17,485 nt of DNA from Anaerolineae bacterium (GTDB taxonomy: Bacteria; Chloroflexota; Anaerolineae; 4572-78; NAK82): positions 1 to 17,485 of the forward strand of contig JAUVRU010000008.1 of assembly GCA_030597485.1 (NCBI GenBank). The letters run 5' to 3'. Shown here one piece after another: positions 8,010-15,000 of the stretch. Numbering within the stretch: the stretch's first letter is position 1; each line of letters starts with the position of its first letter. Position numbers and translations under genes: made by a program. Below the pieces are notes generated by a model. The model worked only from the letters and a program-made list of their open reading frames with translations, was not told where the DNA came from and did no database searches.

Positions 8010-8037
8010 TTGACACGGGTATGTGGTGTGATATAAT
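8010..8037 (+). promoter_or_regulatory. Strong sigma-70-type promoter with extended -10
   Basis: A perfect -35 TTGACA (8010-8015) is followed after 16 nt by a perfect -10 TATAAT (8032-8037), with TG at 8029-8030 making an extended -10. Transcription would begin near 8044, giving a leader of about 30 nt before the TPR gene start at 8075. The TPR and sortase genes are the likely targets. Confidence 0.85.
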
Positions 8038-8059
8038 GACGGCCAATTGTGCAAATGGA

Positions 8060-8072
8060 AAGGATCTCTCCT
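8060..8072 (+). promoter_or_regulatory. Ribosome binding site of the TPR gene, partly self-paired
   Basis: AAGGA (8060-8064) lies 10 nt before ATG 8075. AGGA (8061-8064) can pair with TCCT (8069-8072) around a 4-nt loop, a small hairpin that could mildly mask the site. Together with the promoter at 8010-8037 it fixes the start at 8075 and rules out the upstream in-frame GTG at 7946, which lies before the promoter. Confidence 0.6.
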
Positions 8073-8074
8073 CA

Positions 8075-9193
8075 ATGTGGGTCTCAGACAGTTACGAAGA
8101 CATCGAACTGCAGGCAAGGACACTGTTGGCCAGCGGTGATTACGCTGGCGCCCTGGAGCAGTATCAACGCCTGAGCCAACGTCTGGCCGGGCTCAAGCCG
8201 GCCGTGATGGAAAGACGACCAGCACTGCGCAGCCTGCATGTGCTTAGCCTGGCGCAACAGGCACGTATTCACCACTGGCAGGGCGATTTCGAGCAGGCGC
8301 TGCAAATCTACCAGCAGCTGAACGACATGGCACCAGATCGGGGTAGCACGTGGCGAGGGATGACTGCCCTGGTGCGAATTGACATGGGCCAGACAGAGGA
8401 GGGACTGGACGCGCTACGGGCCGAAGCGGTGGCATCGCCGGGTGATCCCATTGCCTGGTTGAGAATTGGCGTGGAATGCGAGGGGCTGGGTCTTCTGGAG
8501 GAGGCGGAAGCGAACTTGCGCCGTGCCGCCGCGAATGCTTCCACCCCCGAGAGCCAGTTGGACACCTACCTGGCGCTCTTCGACTTCTACCGGGCGCAGG
8601 GGCGGGTGGTCGATGCACTGGCCGTCTGGGATCAGGCGTGGGCGGACAGTGAAGAGGGCCCTGCTTACGTCTTCCCTCTCTACCAGATGATGTGGGAGCA
8701 CGGCCACCTGGACCAGGCACGGAGATACCTGAGACAAGAAGAGAACCCGCTGCGGAAGGGGTTCTATCAGGGCTGGTTGGCTGCCAGTGAGGACCAGGCT
8801 GATGAGGCCGCCCGGCACTGGCAACGTGTAGCCGAGATGAATCCAATGGACTTCGACGACGGGCAGGAAGCGTGGGCCGAAGCAGCTTTGAGGGTAGACA
8901 TTCCGGCCCAAGAGGTGCTGTCGGTCATACAGACTGTGTTAAAGGTGGGTGGCGTCAGCTCGCGTGTGCTGTTGCTTAAGGCCATCGCCGAGGCTCGCCT
9001 GGGCCACATTGACGACGCCGTGAAAACGCTGGAGTCGGTGCGGAATGTGCGTCTTATGGCCAGGCCGCGCCGGGAGGAGCTGCCCGAATCCAGCTGGGTG
9101 CTGCTGGATGAACTGGTGAGCGACGAGGAACTGAAGAGCCAATTGCATCCCTTCTTCGAAGGGTGTGCTGCCGACACCGACGTTGCCGCGTAG
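8075..9193 (+). CDS. Cytoplasmic tetratricopeptide-repeat (TPR) protein
   Basis: The protein has 372 residues and is acidic and soluble, with no signal peptide and no membrane helix. It is built of helical pairs with TPR spacing; clear examples are A-R-T-L-L-A-S-G-D-Y-A-G-A-L-E-Q-Y-Q (about 14-31), I-H-H-W-Q-G-D-F-E-Q-A-L-Q-I-Y (about 64-78), then G-L-G-L-L-E-E-A-E-A-N-L (about 137-148), G-R-V-V-D-A-L-A-V-W-D-Q-A-W (about 173-186) and a late A-R-L-G-H-I-D-D-A-V-K-T-L-E near residue 310. No enzymatic domain is visible, so it is likely a protein-protein scaffold. The start is set by a perfect promoter and a Shine-Dalgarno sequence just upstream. The sortase gene begins 10 nt after its stop, so both probably share the transcript, although a functional link is only inferred. 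Confidence 0.85.
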   Translation: MWVSDSYEDIELQARTLLASGDYAGALEQYQRLSQRLAGLKPAVMERRPALRSLHVLSLAQQARIHHWQGDFEQALQIYQQLNDMAPDRGSTWRGMTALVRIDMGQTEEGLDALRAEAVASPGDPIAWLRIGVECEGLGLLEEAEANLRRAAANASTPESQLDTYLALFDFYRAQGRVVDALAVWDQAWADSEEGPAYVFPLYQMMWEHGHLDQARRYLRQEENPLRKGFYQGWLAASEDQADEAARHWQRVAEMNPMDFDDGQEAWAEAALRVDIPAQEVLSVIQTVLKVGGVSSRVLLLKAIAEARLGHIDDAVKTLESVRNVRLMARPRREELPESSWVLLDELVSDEELKSQLHPFFEGCAADTDVAA

Positions 9194-9203
9194 TAACGGT
9201 GCG

Positions 9204-10073
9204 ATGTCCTCACACAAGAGAGACGGCATCCTTGCCACTGCTGTTGCCCTGGCCACGGCCTGCTGTCTGAGCGTGGTCATAGGGGGTGGCGTGGTGATGG
9301 GGATGGCTGCGTTCAGAGGTGTTGGTCCGGGGCAGTCCGCTTCCAACCTGGGTAGCAAGCAGCAATCAGCACGTCCGTCCGTGGCCGCCGTTGCTCTCTC
9401 GCCTGCGGTCGCGACCCAAGCCTGGCCAACTCAGATGCCTGCTGCTACTCCTACTCCAGTTGTCGTCTTGGAGATGTTTGTCACGCCAACCACGTCGCTG
9501 CCTGTGGCAACGAGCCCGACCGTGTCATTGCCGATGACCACCGCGACGCCTCCTCGGCCGACTACCACCCCTACATCCAGCCCCACCATCTTCACCGAAC
9601 ACGCTGCGCCGATATCCCTTCCCGAGCGGCCGGCAACCCGGCTGGTGATCCCGGCCCTGGGGCTGGATGCCCCAGTCACCGTATGTCCCATTGTCGGCGA
9701 AACGTGGGAGGTTGAACACCTGGGGACAGATACGGTGGGACATCTGGTAGGCACGGCCAGTCCCGGTGACGGCAGCAACGTGGTGCTGGCCGCTCACGCA
9801 ACCGTGGCGCACGACGTTTACGGCCCTTTTATCGGGCTGGGGCGACTGCAGCCAGGTGATGACATCATCGTCTATGACGGCGACCTATCCTACACGTACA
9901 TCGTGGACTCCCGGCGGTCGGTCGAGCGTACCGATGTTCACGTCGCTCATCCCTCTGACACCGGGCAGGTGACGCTTATCACCTGCAGCAATTGGAGCGA
10001 CGACCTGAGCAGATATCAGCGGCGATTGGTCGTCGTGGGTCACCTGGTGGACGAAACGGAGAGCCAGGATTGA
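9204..10073 (+). CDS. Sortase-family transpeptidase with a long Ser/Thr/Pro stalk
   Basis: From ATG 9204 the protein has 289 residues; frame extension to 9165 would run into the TPR gene and adds no family sequence. A short basic N-terminus and one helix (about 8-36) anchor it in the membrane. Residues 50-135 form a low-complexity Ala/Pro/Thr/Ser stalk. The sortase domain (about 143-283) begins at R-L-V-I-P-A-L-G-L-D-A-P-V and carries catalytic His198 (L-A-A-H-A-T), Cys261 (L-I-T-C-S-N-W) and Arg274 (Y-Q-R-R-L-V-V-V-G). Sortases cleave a C-terminal sorting motif and join the protein to an amine on the outer surface. The TLITCSNW and LVIPALGLDAPV style resembles class D to F housekeeping or pilin-independent sortases; the class is not certain. 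No substrate with an LPxTG-like tail is encoded in the window. It is likely co-transcribed with the TPR gene. Confidence 0.9.
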   Translation: MSSHKRDGILATAVALATACCLSVVIGGGVVMGMAAFRGVGPGQSASNLGSKQQSARPSVAAVALSPAVATQAWPTQMPAATPTPVVVLEMFVTPTTSLPVATSPTVSLPMTTATPPRPTTTPTSSPTIFTEHAAPISLPERPATRLVIPALGLDAPVTVCPIVGETWEVEHLGTDTVGHLVGTASPGDGSNVVLAAHATVAHDVYGPFIGLGRLQPGDDIIVYDGDLSYTYIVDSRRSVERTDVHVAHPSDTGQVTLITCSNWSDDLSRYQRRLVVVGHLVDETESQD

Positions 10074-10155
10074 CGGATGATCGAGGCAGGGCACGGGTGA
10101 CCTGTCCGCTCGCTCAACCTTCACCGCTGACGTCTGTTGATTCTGACCACAGCAC

Positions 10156-10160
10156 GAGGA
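10156..10160 (+). promoter_or_regulatory. Ribosome binding site of tex
   Basis: GAGGA lies 9 nt before ATG 10170 and selects it over the upstream in-frame TTG at 10137. The rest of the 96-nt gap between the sortase stop and this start shows no clear promoter or terminator. Confidence 0.55.
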
Positions 10161-10169
10161 ACCAGTAGT

Positions 10170-12371
10170 ATGCCTGTCAACTATGCTGAAACCATCGCCA
10201 GCGAGATGGGAATCCAACCCCGCCAGGTCGCGCGCTCCACCGAGCTCTTTGACGGGGACAACACAGTGCCCTTTGTGGCCCGGTATCGCAAGGAGGCGAC
10301 CGGCGGGCTGGACGAAGTGCAACTGCGTGTTATCAAGGAACGACTGGCATATTTACGCAATCTGGACGCTCGCAAGGAGACCGTGTTAGGAAGCATCCAA
10401 GAGCAGGGAAAGCTGGATGACGAGCTCCGGGCTCGTATTGAGGATGCCAGCAGCCTTCAGGAGGTAGAGGATCTGTATCTCCCGTTCAAACCCAAAAGGC
10501 GCACCCGGGCCACTATCGCGCGCGAACGGGGGCTAGAGCCTCTGGCCCAGATCATACTGGCCCAGGAAGTGATCGATGGCGATCTAGCCACGGTAGCCGC
10601 CCCCTTTGTCAGGGAGGCGGTGCCTACCATTGAGGACGCCTATGCTGGCGCTCGTGACATCGTGGCTGAGACGGTGGCTGAAGATGCTGACCTGCGGGCC
10701 GCGGTACGCGCCCAAACGTGGGACGCAGCGTGGCTGGTGGTGAGCGAGGCGGACGCATCCAAGGACGAACGGGGCGTCTACCGGATGTACTACGACTATC
10801 GCGAGAAACTGAGCGTCGTTGCCCCGCATCGCCTGTTGGCCATCAACCGGGGTGAGCGCGAGGGCGTCCTAAAAGTGAAGCTGGAGAGACCGGACGGGGA
10901 CATATCCAGACTTATCGGAAGCAAGGTGGTCACCAACCCCCGTTCCATTTTCGCGGACCAAATCCGCCAGGCCGTTGCGGACGGCTATCAGCGATTGCTG
11001 GCCCCTTCCATTGAGCGGGAATTACGGAGCAAGCCCACCGAGACGTCGGACGAACACGCCATCCAGACTTTCTCCGCCAACCTGCGCCAGCTGCTGCTGC
11101 AACCACCCTTGCGGGGCAAAACGATGGTGGGCATTGACCCCGGCTATCGCACCGGCTGCAAGCTGGCCCTGGTGGACCCTACCGGCAAGTTCGTGACCGG
11201 TACCACCATTTACCCTCACCAGCCTCAGAAGCAGTGGGACCAGGCCGGGACGGTTCTGATGGGGTTGGTGCAGGAGCACGGCGTCGAGGTGATTGCCATT
11301 GGCAACGGCACAGCCAGTCGGGAGACAGAGGGGCTGGCGGCCGAGGTGGTGGCGGAGGTCAGCCGGAGCGGTCCCCAGGGGCGGGCGGTCGGTTATGTGA
11401 TGGTGAGTGAGGCGGGCGCATCGGTCTACTCGGCCAGCGATCTGGCACGGACCGAGTTTCCCGATTTGGACGTGAGCATGCGGGGCGCCGTCTCGATAGC
11501 CCGTCGGCTGCAAGACCCCCTGGCCGAACTGGTGAAGATCGACCCCCAATCCATTGGTGTCGGCCTTTACCAGCACGACGTGAACCAAAAGCAGCTGGCC
11601 GAAGCGCTGGACGCTGTGGTGGAGAGCGCGGTCAACCACGTGGGGGTTGATGTGAACACTGCCAGCGCGTCGTTGCTCAGCTATGTGGCCGGCATCAATC
11701 GTCGCCAGGCCAACGCTATCGTCAAGCACCGGGACCAGAACGGCCCATTCCGCAGCCGACAGGACCTGCAGCAGGTGACGGGATTGGGTGACAAGACCTA
11801 CCAGCAGGCTATCGGTTTCCTCAAAATCGCGGGCAGCGACCAGCCTCTGGACAATACGTTCATCCATCCAGAGAGCTACCCGGTGGTTGGCCGCCTGTTT
11901 GAGTACCTGGGCGTGCGTGGCGACGAGAAAGACTTGCCCGCCAAGATCGAGGCGTTGAGCCACGAGGAAAAGCTGAGCGATCTGGCAGCACTGTTGGAGG
12001 TGGGCGAACCTACGCTGGCTGACATACTCCAGTCACTGGCCCGGCCGGGACGCGACCCGCGTGACGGGCTGCCGGCACCTGTCCTGCGTCGGGACGTGCT
12101 GCAAATGGAAGACCTGAGAGAGGGCATGGTCCTGACCGGGACGGTGAGGAACGTTGTAGATTTTGGCGCGTTTGTCGATATCGGAGTCAAACAGGACGGC
12201 CTGGTACACGTCAGCCAAATGGCCGACCGCTACGTTAAGAATCCGTTTGACGTGGTCGGCGTGGGAGATGTGGTGAAGGTGACGGTCATACAGATCGACC
12301 TGGAGCGGGGGCGAATTGGGCTGAGCATGAAGGGAGTGCAGCCGGTTGCGGATCATCACGCTGATCACTGA
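10170..12371 (+). CDS. tex: Tex-family S1 RNA-binding transcription accessory protein
   Basis: The protein has 733 residues, near the usual length of Tex (about 720-780). An N-terminal helical domain (about 1-200) has F-V-A-R-Y-R-K-E-A-T-G-G-L-D-E-V-Q-L, a Tex signature. An RNase-H-like YqgF domain starts near 320 with G-I-D-P-G-Y-R-T-G-C-K. Helix-hairpin-helix repeats follow (about 494-560: N-T-A-S-A-S-L-L, V-K-H-R-D, V-T-G-L-G-D-K-T-Y), then the C-terminal S1 domain (about 650-722) with G-T-V-R-N-V-V-D-F-G-A-F-V-D-I-G. Tex is a cytoplasmic nucleic-acid-binding protein that associates with transcription; its precise role is still debated. Its last 26 nt overlap the SAM hydrolase gene, so the downstream genes probably depend on its transcript. 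Confidence 0.97.
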   Translation: MPVNYAETIASEMGIQPRQVARSTELFDGDNTVPFVARYRKEATGGLDEVQLRVIKERLAYLRNLDARKETVLGSIQEQGKLDDELRARIEDASSLQEVEDLYLPFKPKRRTRATIARERGLEPLAQIILAQEVIDGDLATVAAPFVREAVPTIEDAYAGARDIVAETVAEDADLRAAVRAQTWDAAWLVVSEADASKDERGVYRMYYDYREKLSVVAPHRLLAINRGEREGVLKVKLERPDGDISRLIGSKVVTNPRSIFADQIRQAVADGYQRLLAPSIERELRSKPTETSDEHAIQTFSANLRQLLLQPPLRGKTMVGIDPGYRTGCKLALVDPTGKFVTGTTIYPHQPQKQWDQAGTVLMGLVQEHGVEVIAIGNGTASRETEGLAAEVVAEVSRSGPQGRAVGYVMVSEAGASVYSASDLARTEFPDLDVSMRGAVSIARRLQDPLAELVKIDPQSIGVGLYQHDVNQKQLAEALDAVVESAVNHVGVDVNTASASLLSYVAGINRRQANAIVKHRDQNGPFRSRQDLQQVTGLGDKTYQQAIGFLKIAGSDQPLDNTFIHPESYPVVGRLFEYLGVRGDEKDLPAKIEALSHEEKLSDLAALLEVGEPTLADILQSLARPGRDPRDGLPAPVLRRDVLQMEDLREGMVLTGTVRNVVDFGAFVDIGVKQDGLVHVSQMADRYVKNPFDVVGVGDVVKVTVIQIDLERGRIGLSMKGVQPVADHHADH

Positions 12372-13128
12372 CTTTGGCCACAGTGACGCCTACGTGGGCA
12401 TCATGAAGGGGGTTATCCTGTCCATCGCACCGCACGTGGTCATCGTGGACCTGTGCCATCAGGTGCCACCGCAGGACGTGCGAGTGGGTGCCTTCACGCT
12501 GTACCAGTCAGTTCCTTTCTTTCTACCCGACGCCGTCCACGTGGTGGTGGTTGATCCAGGTGTGGGCAGCGAGCGGCCGGCGCTAGCTGTTCGCACCGAC
12601 CATGGCATGTTTGTGGCACCCGACAACGGTGTGCTTGGCTTTGTGTTGGCCTCCACCGGAGTGCAGGAAGCGGTTAGCCTCACCAACCCGGATTACCGCC
12701 TGCCGGCTGTCAGCAACACGTTTCACGGGCGCGATGTCTTCGCACCAGCGGCCGCATACCTGGTCAACGACGTTCCCATGGCCCAGATGGGATCGCCGGC
12801 CGCCAACCTGGTGGCGTTGTCGGTGCCCCAGCCGGAGATCATCTCTTCGCAGCGGATGATTGGCCACGTCATACACAATGACCGCTTCGGGAACCTCGTC
12901 CTGGACGTCACGGCCGATCACCTGGGAGGCCAAGCGACCTTTGAGCTGGCGGGACACATCATTGACCGGCTGAGCCGTACCTTTGCCGATGGCGAGCCGG
13001 GCGAGCTGGTTGCTTATGTGGGCAGCACATACCATCATGTGGAGATCGCGATCAGGAATGGGAATGCAGCCCAGGCGTTGGGTGTTGACGTGGGCACGCC
13101 TGTGCTCATACGAAGGGAGGTGATGTGA
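12346..13128 (+). CDS. S-adenosyl-L-methionine hydrolase (DUF62 / SAM hydroxide adenosyltransferase)
   Basis: The protein has 260 residues. It opens with [15 protein letters not shown] (4-18), the DUF62 signature. The Asp-Arg-His set that activates water in characterised archaeal and bacterial members is visible: Asp70 and Arg77 in V-D-P-G-V-G-S-E-R, and His127 in [15 protein letters not shown] (89-97) lines the adenosine pocket. The family includes fluorinase and chlorinase enzymes, but the ordinary members hydrolyse SAM to adenosine and methionine, which is the likely activity here. The start is TTG at 12346: a stop at 12328 in the same frame excludes a longer protein, and AAGGGAG (12330-12336) lies 9 nt before it. 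It overlaps tex by 26 nt, and its TGA shares a base with murA's ATG. Confidence 0.93.
   Translation: MRIITLITDFGHSDAYVGIMKGVILSIAPHVVIVDLCHQVPPQDVRVGAFTLYQSVPFFLPDAVHVVVVDPGVGSERPALAVRTDHGMFVAPDNGVLGFVLASTGVQEAVSLTNPDYRLPAVSNTFHGRDVFAPAAAYLVNDVPMAQMGSPAANLVALSVPQPEIISSQRMIGHVIHNDRFGNLVLDVTADHLGGQATFELAGHIIDRLSRTFADGEPGELVAYVGSTYHHVEIAIRNGNAAQALGVDVGTPVLIRREVM
13113..13123 (+). promoter_or_regulatory. murA: Near-perfect Shine-Dalgarno for murA
   Basis: AAGGGAGGTGA lies inside the end of the SAM hydrolase gene. Measured from the end of GGAGG (13120), ATG 13128 is 7 nt away and GTG 13125 only 4 nt, so ATG 13128 is preferred. The TGATG arrangement at 13126-13130 favours re-initiation by the same ribosomes. 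Confidence 0.75.
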
Positions 13129-14414
13129 TGGAGGAGTTTGTGATAGAAGGCAGGCATCCTCTGAGCGGGACGGTGATTCCCAGCGGGAACAAGAACGCTG
13201 CCTTCCCACTGATCTCGGCAGCACTGCTCACTGACCAGCCAGTGGTACTGCACAATCTACCGCACATCGGTGACGTGGGCAGTATGTTGGATATCGTTGG
13301 GGACTTGGGCGTGGAGGTGACTTACCAGGACAGTCACACCGTCAAGCTGCACGCGCGTTCGGTGCGCAAGGTTATACCCGATCCTGATCTGTTCGGTGAT
13401 ATCCGGGGGGCATTGGTCCTGATGGGTGCGTTGCTGGCGCGTGAGGGGCAGGTGACGCTGCCGCGACCCGGTGGCGATCAAATTGGCCGACGGCGCATTG
13501 ACACGCATCTGTTTGCGCTGCAACAGCTGGGAGCTATCAGGTCCAACGATGATCAGTTGTCGCTCACAGCACGGCAGTTGCGGGGAGCCGACATATTGCT
13601 GGATGAGACTAGCGTCACCGCCACGGAGAACGCGGTGCTGGCGGCCGTGACGGCCGAAGGTACCACCATCATCAGGAATGCTGCTTCTGAGCCGCACGTG
13701 CAGGACCTGTGTCTGATGCTCAACCAGATGGGCGCGGACATTGAAGGTATCGGCTCCAACACGCTCACCATTCAGGGCAAGCTAACGCTCAAGGGCACCG
13801 ATTTCACGCTGGGGCCTGACTATGTGGAGGTGGGGAGCTACATTGGGCTGGCGGCCGTCACCGGGGGTGAGGTGCTCATCAAGAATGCATCGCCCGAGCA
13901 TCTGCGTATGACCCTGCTGGTTTACGAGAGGCTGGGCGTGCGTCCCCAGATCCGAGGCAATGACCTATGGGTGTCGGCCGATCAATCACTGGAAATCGTG
14001 CCTGATCTGGGCGATGCCATCCCAAAGATTGACGACTCCCCGTGGCCGGGTTTCCCCGCCGACATGATGAGTGTCGGCATTGTGGTCGCCACCCAATCCA
14101 CCGGCACCGTTCTGTTCCACGAGAAGATGTTTGAGAGTCGGCTCTTCTTCGTGGACAAGCTGATCGGTATGGGGGCGCGCATTGTGCTGTGCGACCCGCA
14201 TCGCTGCCTGGTGCAGGGACCGAGCCGGCTTCATGCCGAATCGCAGGGGATTTCCAGCCCCGACATACGAGCCGGCATGGCGCTGCTCATCGCCGCGCTG
14301 TGTGCCAAGGGAACGAGCCGAATTCGCAACATTGGGCAGATTGACCGCGGTTATGAGCGTGTTGGCGAGAAGCTACAGGCGCTCGGTGCCCGCATTGAGC
14401 GGGTGGAGGCCTAA
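13128..14414 (+). CDS. murA: UDP-N-acetylglucosamine 1-carboxyvinyltransferase, Asp-type active site
   Basis: MurA transfers enolpyruvate from PEP to UDP-GlcNAc in the cytoplasm, the first committed step of peptidoglycan synthesis. The protein has 428 residues (E. coli 419). Visible family features are P-S-G-N-K-N-A-A with Lys22, I-R-G-A-L-V-L-M-G (92-100), P-W-P-G-F-P-A-D-M with the catalytic-region Asp, and [13 protein letters not shown] near residue 380 with the conserved Arg. The mobile loop reads [15 protein letters not shown]: Asp117 replaces the usual Cys (Cys115 in E. coli), as in Mycobacterium and Chlamydia, where it gives intrinsic fosfomycin insensitivity. The loop also has two extra residues (R-P). 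It is translationally coupled to the SAM hydrolase gene, and its stop overlaps the stop of the convergent propeller gene. A MurA paralogue with a specialised role is possible. Confidence 0.94.
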   Translation: MEEFVIEGRHPLSGTVIPSGNKNAAFPLISAALLTDQPVVLHNLPHIGDVGSMLDIVGDLGVEVTYQDSHTVKLHARSVRKVIPDPDLFGDIRGALVLMGALLAREGQVTLPRPGGDQIGRRRIDTHLFALQQLGAIRSNDDQLSLTARQLRGADILLDETSVTATENAVLAAVTAEGTTIIRNAASEPHVQDLCLMLNQMGADIEGIGSNTLTIQGKLTLKGTDFTLGPDYVEVGSYIGLAAVTGGEVLIKNASPEHLRMTLLVYERLGVRPQIRGNDLWVSADQSLEIVPDLGDAIPKIDDSPWPGFPADMMSVGIVVATQSTGTVLFHEKMFESRLFFVDKLIGMGARIVLCDPHRCLVQGPSRLHAESQGISSPDIRAGMALLIAALCAKGTSRIRNIGQIDRGYERVGEKLQALGARIERVEA

Positions 14415-14514
14415 CGCCAAGAGATCATCCGCTCACCCACTCCGTCGAACTGGAATGTCAGCTCGTCGAGGGTTCCGGCCGGGAACAGGGGGCGCTGGTC
14501 ACTGCCATCGGCGT

Positions 14515-14997
14515 TCACCTGTCCGTATTGGCTCGCGCCAGCGGGCCAGGTGCAGGCATCACCCATAGCTCCCATTGACCGTTACGGTCAGTCACAAACG
14601 CGATCTTTGAACCGTGGGGTGACCATGCCGGTGCCGCGTTGTTCGATGATCGAGACTCCTGGCCGCTGACCCGTTGGGCCACCAGCTCCGTCAACGGCGT
14701 CTCAGTCAGCCGGGTGCGCCCGCTGCCGTCAGCGTGAAGAACGTGGATTTCCCAATGGTCGTGCTGCCAGTAACTGACCGCTATCTTGCTGCCGTCCGGC
14801 GAGAAGATCGGCGCGTGGTCATGTGCGTCATCTGTCACCAGCCACGTTGTCTCTTGGTTCAGGTCCAGCCCGACCAGTCCCACGTCCCCCTTGTAGACCA
14901 CCCTCCATTCGTTGATGGGGTCCCACGTGGGCGAGAATGAGTAAAGATCCCGTGGCAGGTCCTCGAAATCCCCGGTAGTTGCGTCCACCAGCCGCAA
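14515..14997 (-). CDS. C-terminal propeller fragment in frame with the upstream stop
   Basis: This 160-residue open fragment starts at a TTG two codons after the TGA at 15003-15001 and in the same frame, with no Shine-Dalgarno sequence, so it is probably not an independent gene. It carries further TolB-like blades: D-H-A-P-I-F-S-P-D-G-S-K-I-A-V-S, W-E-I-H-V-L-H-A-D-G-S-G-R-T-R-L, A-P-A-W-S-P-H-G-S-K-I-A-F-V-T-D and the start of W-E-L-W-V-M. Then an out-of-frame tail P-A-P-G-P-L-A-R-A-N-T-D-R ends at TGA 14517-14515. The natural continuation of the blade lies in another frame (14518-14411). See the pseudogene entry for the whole gene. Confidence 0.55.
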   Translation of the reverse strand: MRLVDATTGDFEDLPRDLYSFSPTWDPINEWRVVYKGDVGLVGLDLNQETTWLVTDDAHDHAPIFSPDGSKIAVSYWQHDHWEIHVLHADGSGRTRLTETPLTELVAQRVSGQESRSSNNAAPAWSPHGSKIAFVTDRNGQWELWVMPAPGPLARANTDR

Positions 14998-15000
14998 GCC

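Noticed and set aside
7946..8074. 43-residue N-terminal extension of the TPR gene from GTG 7946
   Set aside because: It lies upstream of and across a consensus promoter, so the encoding mRNA would start downstream of it.
11022..11963. 313-codon open frame on the minus strand
   Set aside because: Antisense to well-conserved tex; His/Gln/Leu-rich shadow of third-position GC.
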